Assembly: GCA_030549205.1 (NCBI GenBank)
Contig: JAUKTV010000002.1
Location: forward strand, 2,108,001-2,172,000
Length of the DNA: 64,000 nt
Source: Apiosordaria backusii
Taxonomy: Eukaryota; Ascomycota; Sordariomycetes; Sordariales; Lasiosphaeriaceae
Reading direction: 5' to 3'
The first letter of the stretch is position 1. Each line of letters opens with the position of its first letter. A program made the translations under genes and the position numbers. This document shows positions 10,395-20,209 of the stretch, one piece after another. A model generated the notes under the pieces. It was not told the DNA's origin and searched no databases. It saw only the letters and a program-made list of their open reading frames with translations.

Positions 10395-11354
10395 ATGTGC
10401 GACAACCCCCCAGAGAGCGACACACCCTTCTGCGCCCCAGAAGCAGGCGCCCAATTCCGTACCGGCGACACAGTTGAAGGCAAGTGTTCCCCATCCTCTT
10501 TCCTGTTCAAACTACCTTATTAACCATCTCGCAGTAATCTGGTCCCCCCTCTTCTTCGCCACCTCACCCACCTCCCGCCCACGCCAAATCCGCGTCCAAG
10601 CCGACTTCTTTCCCTCCACCACACCCCTATCACGCCTAAACTCCACCGCCTTAGGCACCGGCACAGAAGGCTTCACCTCCACCATCCTCAACCCCTCCCG
10701 TGGAACCTTCAACTGGTCCATCCTCGACTCTTACCTCGACCCTGATACCTCCTCACTGATCGCGGTTCTCTCCATCGCAGAACCCTTCACAGACTCAGAC
10801 GGAAATGGCACCGTCCTCGAAGGCAACGACCACTTCCCCGGTCCTGTCGTTACTATTGTGCGAGGACCAGCACGTCCTACGAGTACGAATCCTGCCAGTG
10901 GAGGGACGATCAACACACCGCCCTCAGCTTCCGTCAACAACACTGGCCCAAGCCCCATCACCATCGCCCTGCCGATTTTGTTCGGGTTTCTAACTGCAAT
11001 AACACTGGCGTGCTGTATGATCTACAAACGCCGGCATCCATCTTTCAAGATTGGGGAAAAGGTCGCGGGGTGGATGAGCAGAAGTGGGCGGGGAGGGTTT
11101 GGTGGGTTGAGGGCAGGGTCGTCGGGGTATGGACAGGGACGGAGCCAACGACAGAGGATGGGGGAGGAGGCTTGAGTGGGAAGGATATCAAAGTCGTCAC
11201 GACGGATATTCAGGGGTTGAGGATGAATGCTGTTAATATGATGGCTGGTGGTGGGGGTAATACTGGGCAGCAGGGGAGGAATGTGTTTAGGGAGGAGGTG
11301 AGGAGGCAGGAGAGGAGGGACCTGGGGGGTGGTGGTGGTGGGTTGGGGGTTTGA
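10395..11354 (+). CDS. Single-pass membrane protein with extracellular-type N-domain
   Basis: Exon 1 is 10395-10479. The intron at 10480-10534 has a GC-AG border (donor GCAAGT, acceptor TCGCAG), and exon 2 starts at 10535. Splicing yields MCDNPPESDTPFC, then GDTVEVIWSPLFF, a pattern seen in fungal surface proteins. The N-domain carries several N-x-S/T sites (LNST, FNWS, NGT). A Ser/Thr/Pro stalk leads to one membrane helix (ITIALPILFGFLTAITLACC) and a basic KRRH cytosolic border. No classical signal peptide is visible. The exon-2 frame stops at 11175. However, the family-like tail (KDIKVVTTDIQGLRMNAVN, then NVFREEVRRQERR) continues to 11354 in another frame, one base away at the G5 run 11160-11164. 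A single missing G would explain this. Function unknown. Confidence 0.6.
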
Positions 11355-11664
11355 GTTGCGGGCGTGCTAATAATGCAATGGATGGAAGGGAGCGAGTGTT
11401 ATATGATAGGGAACAAAAGATAGTGTGATTTTCTCGGCATCAACAGTTGTCACTTGATTGCAACAGGCAAGCTTAACTTGCGTTGCCTTAATTGAAAGAC
11501 CATGGTTCGCATTGCCTTGCTGCCTGACCTTGGCGCCATGGTGCGCCTGCCAACTTGCAGCCAGCCTGATGGAAGGAGAGGTGAGGTGGAGGGGACACCG
11601 TTCAGGCACCTGCTCGGAGACATGTTGTGTGCTTCCATAATAGTTACTAAGCCACCGCTACTGC
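11355..11664. other. Intergenic region
   Basis: Nothing beyond short chance frames was seen here. Confidence 0.4.
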
Positions 11665-11901
11665 CTACCTAATCCTCGGAGGAAGACCTCTGTTCAACAG
11701 CCCCGTTGTTTTGTAATATTCAACATCGGTGCTGAAAGAGAGTTGAATGCCTGGTAAGTCATATGGAGAGACCTGTGATCCATCGAAGTGATATATCATC
11801 TTTTTAGCCGTCATGAGGTCCATAAAGATGCTCTGTCCTTGCCCTGGGTCCAAATGTTCCAATCGCAATATCGTTGAGTCGAAAAGTTGAGCCCTATCCA
11901 T
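11665..11901 (-). CDS. Possible small ORF, 78 aa, unknown
   Basis: A minus-strand frame starts with a true ATG (MDRAQLFDSTILRLEHLDPG) and encodes a protein-like, aromatic-rich sequence (KKMIYHFDGSQVSPYDLPGI). No family is recognised and no introns are evident. It abuts the broken ankyrin gene on the other strand. It could be a fragment of a larger lost gene or a chance frame. Confidence 0.25.
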   Translation of the reverse strand: MDRAQLFDSTILRLEHLDPGQGQSIFMDLMTAKKMIYHFDGSQVSPYDLPGIQLSFSTDVEYYKTTGLLNRGLPPRIR

Positions 11902-11927
11902 TAAAGCTACCCGCTGTCAGGCGAGGA

Positions 11928-12960
11928 CTATAAGCAAGCGGATGAGGAATGGAACGCTGCTTGGGACCATGTGCTTTTGCTCAGAGATGAAATCGAGGCG
12001 TTGAAGTCACACCAGCGATCCACGAAACGGCCGCGCAGTGCGAAGACAAAAGACCACGATGAGTATAAGCTCGCTCGAATACTTCTCAGTCGCGGAGCTG
12101 ACATTGAGCACATTGACAGCGACGGGTATTCGGCTCTCTCGTACCTGTGGATAGTGGACGGCAAGCAGCAGAACTCAACGAGCTTCATGTCCCTCTTGCT
12201 AGCCAATAACTTCTCCGAGGCCAACGCGTGCGCGACAGGGGGTGGACCCCGTTCCATCGGGCTGCCGCCATCGGCACTTCCGAGGATGTCAAGAACTTCC
12301 TGCTGCTCGGCGCGTCTCTCAACTTGCGGGCCGAGTGGTACGGGTGGACGGCGGTCTTCTTCGCCGCGTCACACGACAACGTTGAGACCTTTCTGACCAT
12401 CGTGGAGCACTCTAAAGATGGCGTATACGAAATGTTAGACGGCGACGGATGGAACCTTCTTCACTGCTGCGTCTATTTCGGCGCTCCGCAGGTCATGAGA
12501 CTCGTCCTAAGCAACGGCGTCGACGTCAACCAAAAGACGCTGCCGGCGCCGCTTCCAGAGGATCCCGAGTTATCCTATATGGAGTTAACGGCCTCTGAAA
12601 TTTCGCTCTATATCGGCCCGAATAGGTACAGGATGTTTATGGATGCTATGATTGACACAGGACGAGACGGAGATCTAGGTGATGACCAAGTCTTTTGGGA
12701 CGCGGCCGATGATTCTGTGCTGAGTGGGGACGGCAAGGAGGCCCCAATATACGGCGCGGGGGATCTCGATGACAGGTGGACGCTCCTGCATTGGGCATCG
12801 TACAATGGCTCGCCCAAGGTCAAGAGGCTTCAGCTTCTAAAGGGGGTGGACCCGAAGCATCTCGAGGCCATTACGTTGGAAGATAATCCGACCCTGCTGC
12901 CCGTGAGTCCCTTTGAGGGGCGTGATATCCCAACTCATGCAGGCTCTTAGTGATGCTTGA
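11928..12960 (+). pseudogene. 5'-truncated, frameshifted ankyrin-repeat gene
   Basis: From about 11928 the frame reads GEDYKQADEEWNAAWDHVLL, then ARILLSRGADIEHIDSDGYS, an ankyrin unit. It has no ATG upstream before an in-frame stop. Near 12221-12229 the frame shifts by one base. It then continues with clear ankyrin repeats (DRGWTPFHRAAAIGTSEDVK; DGWNLLHCCVYFGAPQVMRL; RWTLLHWASYNGSPKVKRL). A short possible intron (12903-12942, GTGAGT..GCAG) would end the protein at 12960 rather than 12950. The missing start and the shift suggest a remnant of a larger ankyrin or NLR-like gene, though the shift alone could be a sequencing indel. No N-terminal effector or NACHT domain is visible. Confidence 0.55.
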
Positions 12961-13065
12961 GAGACCTTTATTTAGTCGGATGGATAGCCATATTGTTTAT
13001 TTAATGATGATAAAGAATAAGAAGAGAAAAATTTTCATGTCTATCTTGACTATCATCTCGTAAAC

Positions 13066-14629
13066 CTAGACGTCAATCGTTTTTCCGTGGCGGCGGGCAA
13101 CCCTTTTGGCAGCTTGTTCCCCGCTCCAGTACGCGCCCGTGACGGTGCCAAGCCCGCCGGGCGGCGAGATATGCTCGCCAGCAAACCAAATCCCACGAGC
13201 CTCTCCCATGCCCTCCCGGAGGACCTCAAAGTGTCGAGCGCAGTCCCCGGAGCCGATCGGCTGGTTTGTAAACGACCCGTAGCCGGCAAATCTGCTGCCC
13301 TGCCAATCTGTCGACATAAACGCCAAAGGCCGGCACTCGGCAGAGGAAGAGTCGTAACTCGGTAGCTTGGAGTAGTATGGCTGGAAGGTGTTGTTTAAGA
13401 TCCGGTAGTACTCCTCCGAAGTTTGGTCCATACCGCGGACAAGCCCAGTGATATGCCTGCCCCATTGGCCATAGACAAAAAACATGATGACGGGCTGCGA
13501 GAATGGCGGCTGCAAGCCCGAGAATGAGATGATTTCTGTCCGCCATTGCGCGGGGTTTGTCTCCGCAGCATATTCGGGGCGGAGGAAGAGGGACTCGATG
13601 GGGAACGGCGATGCTGGGCCGTCGTCCCAGAAAGCTGTGGGAAATCTGATGAATACCTTGTCTAGGTTTCCGTACCCCAGGCTGCGGATTGCGGTTGATA
13701 ACTCGGGTGGGGGAGGTGGTGAGAAGGCTGATTCGTTGCGCTTGAGCCAGCCTAGCGGAGCTGTGACGATGATGTCGTCGAAGATATCTCTGAATCCGTT
13801 GGCTGCTTTGACCTCGATACCATTTGCTATAGTGTTGTTACTTATCCTCGTTACTTCGCAGTTGAGATGCAAGTCAATCTTGCTTTGCACGGGAGCAAAG
13901 AGACCTGTAATGATATTTTGGAATGTCGAGGCCATGAACAGGTTGTCTGGCAAGTGTTAGTTTCTGATAGAACATTGAGAAAGATTACGGGTAAAAACAA
14001 GGAGACATACCCCCTTCTAGCCCGGCCTCTAGCCATAGGTTCTTCAAACTCTGGCGCTCGCATTCGTCACCCATAAATGCCCCCCACATCTCGACAATTT
14101 CCGTGATCAAAGCTTTGTAATTATCTGGGCTTTCGGCTCCCGAGCAGCCATCTCGAACCTCGCGGCGGAAGAAATCCATCATCTTTGCTGTGTCGGAGAG
14201 TGAGGCCTTCTCGTCCCTACTCTTATCTGTCGCCTTTTCCAGAATTCGCCAAACTTCCTCATATAACTGCCGTGCCACCTCGCGATCTAGCCATTTGCCC
14301 TTCGAATCACAGATGGAGTAAACTGCACCACATGCAGCCGTCGTAGCATTGGCATTGTTGGCGAGTGCCACAATAAGATTTCCTTCGGTTCCGTGTATCC
14401 AGCATGCGCCTGTATCGAGCGGAAATCCGAGCTGGGAACTCTGGTGAACACGCCCGCCGATACGGTCTCGGGCTTCAATCAAGGTGACTTTGAAACCGGC
14501 GGTGACAAGCAATCCCGCGGCTCGAAGCCCACTGACGCCCGCTCCGACGATGCAGATCTTGAGGATCCTGCCGACATCCACGATAGGGGAGGTGTCAGGT
14601 GTAAATTGTGAATTTCCCGTTATGACCAT
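13066..14629 (-). CDS. Flavin-containing monoamine/polyamine oxidase, 499 aa
   Basis: Two exons, 14629-14011 and 13946-13066, are joined across a 64-bp intron (GTATGT..CTAAC..CCAG) in phase. The ATG at 14629 is chosen because the longer frame lacks an ATG. The N-terminus holds the FAD-binding Rossmann motif (ICIVGAGVSGLRAAGLLV), then LIEARDRIGGRVH, with ACWIHGTEGN following. The C-terminus has the second FAD fingerprint GIWFAGEHISPPGGLGTVTG. These are the hallmarks of the FAD amine oxidase family (LSD1/polyamine/monoamine oxidase type). The predicted reaction is oxidative deamination of an amine with H2O2 release. No signal peptide or peroxisomal tail (C-terminus KTIDV) is obvious, so it is probably cytosolic. 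Substrate cannot be told from sequence. Confidence 0.85.
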
Positions 14630-15450
14630 TGATGGCTTCTGGGTCAAGTTCCTGCCCTCCCTTTTTCTTTATTCCTCGCCTCCGAGTGCTGAATTGAGTT
14701 GCACTGGCAGTATTGCGTGACGAAATGGGCTGGCCGGAGAATTTGGCCCTGAGGTGTTTATTGTTTCCCAGAATGCCTCACCGTATCCCTATATTTGCCT
14801 CGTACATCTCAGTGAGAAAGGTCCACTCTCCTGAGTTATCAACCTGAAAAGGCAGATTTTGAATTGTCGAATACTCTGTAGGAAAATCCGAATCGACTAA
14901 TTAACGCATCGTGGTGGGGCCAGCGCCACTTCCGAGGCTTTTGGCTGCCGGCTCAGTGTGGCTGCAGACTACAGTGGGTAGCGTAGGCTGTATTAGGTAT
15001 GGTAGGTGTGCGGGTAGGTCACGTGATGTAGGTTTTTAGCAGGCATCAAAGTCATGTGACCTAGATTCTTACCTGGGCTCCGGCTCACTTTACACCCTGA
15101 GAGGGAGGCAAGCGCCGGAACCCCGCTTCTCGTCTTGGGCTCCCCGAAAACCCCAATAACTCAGTTAAGCTCCAACAGATAGCTGCGCACTATTGCAGAC
15201 AAATACCGCTCGGTTTCTACCGGCTGGGCGTCACCGCGAATCTATAGCCAATTTTTTCACTACTTACTGCAAAAGTCGGAGAGGCTCCGCCTTCGGCGGT
15301 CTACCAGGCAGAGTCCCACATCACAAAGTAGACTTCAACCAAGATCAAGCCGGAGGCAAGGCTACCTACCACTGATCAATCCCTATAAGAAAATTTGTCC
15401 TCAGTTTCTTCAGTGCCGATTGAAGCCAGGATCGCAATCTAACTTTCAGT
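14630..15450. other. Divergent intergenic region
   Basis: This 821-bp gap separates the amine oxidase (minus) from the GNAT gene (plus). It contains palindromic E-box-like sites near 15019 and 15051. No supported gene is seen. Confidence 0.5.
15019..15060. promoter_or_regulatory. Pair of E-box-like palindromes
   Basis: TCACGTGA at 15019-15026 is a perfect palindrome matching the core bound by Cbf1-type bHLH factors. GTCATGTGAC at 15051-15060 is a near copy 32 bases on. They lie about 390-430 bp upstream of the acetyltransferase and in the shared gap with the amine oxidase. Confidence 0.4.
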
Positions 15451-15969
15451 ATGGCTTCCTGGCGCAGAATGACGGTGGACGATGTCCCCAAGCTCTTGCG
15501 AGTCGCAGACGAGGTCCACCCGGACCTGCCTGAGAGCGACCGTGAGTATGTCTTTACAGAGCGAGTGCAGCTCTTCCCGGAAGGTTGCTTGATGCTTGCC
15601 AACGAAGACAAGGTATACGGCTACGCTATCTCCCATCCTATCCGCTATGCCCAGCCACCCCCGCTCGACAGTCTGCTCAAGGAGATCCCTTCAGACGCAG
15701 ATCAGTACTATATCCACGACGTCGCCATCTTGCCAGAGCTCCATAGGCAGGGGCACGCAACCAAAGGAATTCACATACTCCTCGAGGTTGCTAGGCGCTT
15801 TACTACAACCTGTCTTGTGTCGGTCTACAACACCGGACCGTTCTGGCGTCGATTCGGTTTCGAGGCAGAAACGGTTGATGAAGTTCTGAGAGAGAAGCTC
15901 GGCAAGTACGGCGACGACGCTGTCTATATGTCTCGCAGGAATGCTGCTGTTTCAGAGAAAGATTGTTGA
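15451..15969 (+). CDS. GNAT-family N-acetyltransferase, 172 aa
   Basis: Single exon. Start MASWRRMTVDDVPKLLRVAD places the usual GNAT beta1-alpha1 at the very N-terminus. YYIHDVAILPELHRQGHATK carries the acetyl-CoA-binding motif A (R-Q-G-H-A, a variant of Q/R-x-x-G-x-G/A). The segment VSVYNTGPFWRRFGFEAE matches motif B, where an Asn/Tyr region precedes the terminal beta strand (FWRRFGF). Length is normal for a stand-alone GNAT. Acceptor substrate (small amine, antibiotic-like molecule or peptide) cannot be inferred. No targeting signal is seen. Confidence 0.82.
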   Translation: MASWRRMTVDDVPKLLRVADEVHPDLPESDREYVFTERVQLFPEGCLMLANEDKVYGYAISHPIRYAQPPPLDSLLKEIPSDADQYYIHDVAILPELHRQGHATKGIHILLEVARRFTTTCLVSVYNTGPFWRRFGFEAETVDEVLREKLGKYGDDAVYMSRRNAAVSEKDC

Positions 15970-16512
15970 GTTCGCAACGGGAACATAGACAAGGGTGATG
16001 ATGATGTGAAGACAAGAGCAAGTATAAGTAGAAATGAAAGGGAGATGATGACCATGTGCAAATTAATTACCGAGTATCCCTGAGCAAAATTGACCTCTCC
16101 GCCAATCTCTGCCACCTTCGGATCCCCAATCTTTGGCACGCCAAAAGGAGTCCTTGCAACCGTGGATGCCAAAGGTGTAACTTCCACACGTTTCTGCACT
16201 TGCCATACTGAAAGTCTTTCTTTCCGCGAACAACTCTGTCAGTTGTGTCGTCATCCTGTCGCCACCCACCTGAACTGATTTGAAACGTTCCTTCTTGTTC
16301 TACCAGTTGTCGGCTGGTTCTGGTCCGAGAAATTTCTCGGTGGGAATAACTGAGTTTGGTCGATGTTCTTCTCTTCCATTCAACAACTCAACAGCATTAT
16401 CTCGCTATCAATCCTTTCGCTGTCTTCTTGTCCACCCAAATATCATTATCATTTCCCCTTTCTCTCCGAAAAAGCACAACATCCACTCCGGAATCCCCAG
16501 CCAACCACCACC
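15970..16512. other. Intergenic region
   Basis: No supported gene. The bases before 16513 are pyrimidine- and CA-rich (CCAACCACCACC), typical of a fungal 5' leader. Confidence 0.45.
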
Positions 16513-17949
16513 ATGAAGCTATCTTCATGCCTTGTAGCCGCTCCATTGGTGCTCGGCGCAGGGACTCTTGCAGTGGTATGTGTGTGACCAGCCCTCCGCC
16601 CAAGCTGCAGGCAAACTGACTTGAGAGTTCCAGGCCCTCCCACCGCCACCCCCAGAACCCCAGCCCTTGTTGAAAGAACCCAACCTCATCCCGGAAGAGC
16701 TCTTGGAACCACCCAGCGGCGTACCCAGCCAACATGAGACCTTGCACCCTCACCTTGCTTAGGAGGCAGCGATCGAGAAGCAAGATGCCGACCAACAGAC
16801 CAGCCTCAACCCAGCAGTCCATGGCCCGCTGACCGGCACCCAAGAACCAGTACCCTCCCAACTCACCCTCGTCCACCACCAATTGCCACATGTGCTAACC
16901 CCCGTCTCCAGAAACCAGAATGCGTCATGGTTGGAGGCATGCCCATGGACTACGTCTTGCTCTGGTTGGTGTGGAGGCCGAAGTTCAAACCCCAACTTTC
17001 CTCACGGCTGGTCATGGCGCGTTCGCACGAGTGCGTTCCCGTGATGTGTCTGAACGAAACAGGCGGCGCGTATTGGTGCAATGACTCCGATGATATCAAG
17101 AAGAAGCCGTGGCGAGATCTGGCCGAAATCGCTGGCAAGGTCTTTTACGAGTGTACAATCGGCATACGCACCGCTGGCCAAACGCAAGTTGACAAAGAAT
17201 CTCGACTTATTGTCACCAATCCGCTCGGTTCGGGATGTAGGATGAGGTACAATGATACGCTGGAGACGCCGCGGCCATTCAACGGCACGTGGCCAGAAGA
17301 CTTGGAAGAGGATTGGCGCACACATGTCGCGCATCACAAGCATGGCAAACGACAAGTTGCACCATCTCCTACTGTGAAACCGTACCCCCTCCCGGCAATG
17401 CCTGGCCCTTTGACTAGCCCAGTACCAGGCCCTTTGACTAGCCCAGTACCAGAGGTAGGTCTTGTGGACGCGGTCTCTTCAAACTGATATTAACTTCAAT
17501 ACCAGGTATCTCGGCCTCACTTCCTGGTAACTGGGGCTCATGAAGACGTATCCCGACCTTCATATTTCGAGTGTTCCTCTGTCATTGGCCGTCCTCCTAC
17601 TTTTAGCCATGCCAGGCGGCTGTTCAGCGATGCCATGGGGGAATTCAAAGGTGGGAAAAAGTGTACCCTGGGGCCAAAGCAGTGTATGGCCGTGGGCTGT
17701 CATGGGGAAACTGCAGCCTTCTTTTGGTGCAATGATTCGATGGAGATTCGTACCAAGCCCTGTTATGACCCGGTCCTCGACGCGTGGGATGTGGTAACCC
17801 ATTGCAAGGGTGAGTTCTATGGAAAGAACGCGCTGACTGGCGGGACGGTTCATAATGGTGATGAGCGCGTGTTTGTTGTCCGTCCCATCGATGGCAGGTG
17901 CGAGCTGGAGTATGAGAGGACAGAGAGAAAGTTTGATGATGGGGGTTAA
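16513..17949 (+). CDS. Secreted protein with two homologous Cys-containing modules, ~407 aa
   Basis: I read five exons, all phase 0: 16513-16575, 16634-16720, 16763-16849, 16912-17454 and 17506-17949. Exon 1 is a signal peptide (MKLSSCLVAAPLVLGAGTLA). Exons 2 and 3 are each 29 codons and Pro/Glu-rich, and both end before a GTACCC donor. Exon 4 holds module A (CVPVMCLNETGGAYWCNDSD ... SGCRMRYNDT). Exon 5 holds module B (CMAVGCHGETAAFFWCNDSM ... DGRCELEYERT). Cys spacing and flanking residues agree between them, so this is an internal duplication. A Pro-rich linker with a 24-bp tandem repeat separates the modules. The family is not recognised; an effector-like or cell-surface role is possible. 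Exon 3 and its donor are the least certain part. Confidence 0.6.
17407..17454 (+). repeat. 24-bp coding tandem repeat (PGPLTSPV linker)
   Basis: CCCTTTGACTAGCCCAGTACC recurs twice in direct succession within exon 4 of the two-module secreted gene and encodes GPLTSPVP twice. A related GPLTGTQEPVP occurs in the upstream exon region. Confidence 0.75.
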
Positions 17950-18727
17950 TAATGGAGCCGGATGGTGGAGGAGCATGATGAGGGAGTGTGGATGATCGAT
18001 AATGTGTATAGCTGAGGAGGTGTTCTCTGAGTAATTCCTAAATTAGTATCATGTCACCCTGGAAACGCATACGAAGATTCCATACCTCGGTATACATGAA
18101 TGTGATGGCTTGAAGCAATGAGATGGATGGTAAGGCTAAACGCTTGGCTCGATAACTGGCCATATCGATCCCGGACTCCAGCTAACCATGACGTTTGTTA
18201 ATCATTTCTTAAGTCTAATCCATTACCTTCTTCACACCAAACAAACTCTCTGAAGTCAACGAACAGCCGAGTCCTCCCACCGGAGAGGGCCTTTTGGTGG
18301 CAAGTCATTGGTTCATCACTAGGCCCCCCGAAGAAGCCCAAGGCAACGCACTTTGTCTTGGACACTGATGCGCCTAGATAATGCGCTGTTGCTGTCCAAT
18401 TTTCCGGCTCGTATTAGACATTCTCGGACGGCGATGCGGTATCAACCTGCCTTAGCCCAGGCTCTTGTCAGAGGAGCTGTTTCAACAATTCTTTTGCCAT
18501 CAGTATGGATAGAGCATTTGACTTGGATATTAAGAAATCCAGTGATCAGGGACGACCACTTAAAGTTGATTCTTGGTCTGTCTCGCTCACCTCCTGTCAC
18601 GATGAGTAACAGCATGTTCATGGTCGTGCTAACCACATCGTTTTGTAACATTCTCCATCCACATGGATTTGAACCTAGATACTTCCGCCTTAGGCTACAT
18701 CAAACACCACATCAACGACTTCAATAC
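17950..18727. other. Intergenic region between convergent genes
   Basis: 3' flanks of the secreted-protein gene and of the minus-strand oxidase. Nothing else is supported. Confidence 0.45.
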
Positions 18728-20209
18728 CTAGTCAACAACTGGCAAGGCCTCACCTGGCCGAGGCCATCCTTTGAAAGGGCCAAGGTCCTTCACATCGGGA
18801 GTCGGGATGTACATCTCACATGCCCCCGCACCGTCATTCGGCCGATCCCACGCCCATTTCTTCGCCAGGCTCTCCTCGAGTGTCCCATAGACCCTTTGGA
18901 CAATGTACTTGCCAATATTTGGCAGGAACTTCCAACCATGGAACGAACCAGCACCGGCAATGACGAGATTCTTGCAGTGAGGGTGATAATCGATGACAAA
19001 GTCTTGATTGGGGCTGACGGCATCCCTAGGTAAGTGAAATTCGGAGTTAGCAAGCATATATTTTGTGCTTCAGGACGGGTCCTCGGGACTGATTCGAACA
19101 AACACACCAGCACATCCGATACTTTTCAATCTTTATCCCTGGGACATGGCTCCCATAGGTGTTTCTCACGACGTTGGCTACCTCTTCCTTGAGGCCGTCG
19201 GGGACATCCTGGCTGAATGTGCTCTGGCTCTGCGGCGCCGGTGGAATGGATATGTCCTTGCCTAGTCCTTCGTGGTGGGTCATGTTGACGAAGCTGACTT
19301 CGCAGTTGAACTTGAGACGGCCTATGAAGGGCGGGATGCTCTCGCCTGTTGGTCGCAACTAGTCAGCGTTAATTCTTGTTGAGGAGCAGAGTTAACGCAC
19401 CATGAGTGTGCCATATCCCGATAAAGTGAACCGGCGCCTTCAGAAGCTTTTCTTCCTGGTCAAGGGGATAGGTCGCCGTACACTGCACCGCAGCGGCGGC
19501 GACCATGCGTCGGTCGACTTGAAGCTCGTCCCATTCCGGGGCTGTGTCCGCCAAGATCTTTGCGGTATATGCTCCCGTGCAGAGGAGTGTGCGGTCAGCG
19601 AGGATGTCTTGTGGCTGGCCATTCTTTAGAATTGCAACACCCAGACAAGAGCGATCCGAGTCTAGCAACAGTTTCTGCACTGTTGCCTCAATGAAAGTAA
19701 CTCCGACATCAAGGGCGGCGTGAAGAACGCTTCGCATGGCCTCCTCACCTTCGCCCCAACCGCTGTGAGGGTTGTAGTAGTTGTATTCGGCATCTGCCCA
19801 GTTGGCATCCTGGAAGATGGGGAATCGTTCACGAGCCTCCTCAGGCGTCATGAGCTCGCCAGACAAGGATTCCTCTCCGAGTTTCTTGTAATTGGCATAA
19901 GACAGCCGACCCATGTTGAGGTCCTCGGCGAACAACATGCCGCATTCGTGGTAGAAGGGCTTGAAGATAGGGCCGGTCCTCCATGACTTCTGAGCCTCGA
20001 TGGCGAGGGCCATGTATACGGGATCAGGGTAATCGGCGCAGATGATCTTGTTGTGATCGCTTGAGGCGGCTCCTCGATTGTGGCAAATGCGGTCGACAAC
20101 CGTCACCTGAACGTCGGGGTGAGCGCCGAAGATGGAGGGCTGTGGATAGGCCGAAGACTCCTGCTCCGATGATGAAAAAAGTGGTTGGGTTATCGTCGAT
20201 AGTTGCCAT
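18728..20209 (-). CDS. FAD-dependent fructosyl-amino-acid/sarcosine-type oxidase (one frameshift)
   Basis: The ATG at 20209 begins MATIDDNPTTFFIIGAGVFG, the GxGxxG FAD-binding motif of the DAO family. Later landmarks are GAASSDHNKIICADYPDPVY, YNYYNPHSGWGEGEEAM, LLCTGAYTAKILAD, MTHHEGLGKDISIP and the terminal SPNQDFVIDYHPHCKNLVIAGAGSFHGWKFLP. These are typical of fungal fructosyl-amino-acid and sarcosine-type oxidases. Introns lie at 19346-19400 (GTGCGT..CTGAC..ACAG) and 19026-19108 (GTGTGT..CTAAC..CTAG), both in phase. The only defect is a one-base shift near 20124-20129 (CTTCGGCGCTC on the coding strand), just after the FAD motif. All else is conserved, so an indel error is as likely as a null allele. 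The enzyme would oxidise a secondary amine and release H2O2. Confidence 0.75.

Noticed and set aside
18353..19033. 226-codon plus-strand frame
   Set aside because: Overlaps the conserved C-terminal exon of the FAD oxidase on the minus strand; no family features of its own.
13066..20209. Possible secondary-metabolite or catabolic cluster of two flavin oxidases and an acetyltransferase
   Set aside because: No synthase, transporter or pathway regulator lies among them, and the secreted-protein gene interrupts the set; neighbourhood is not enough.
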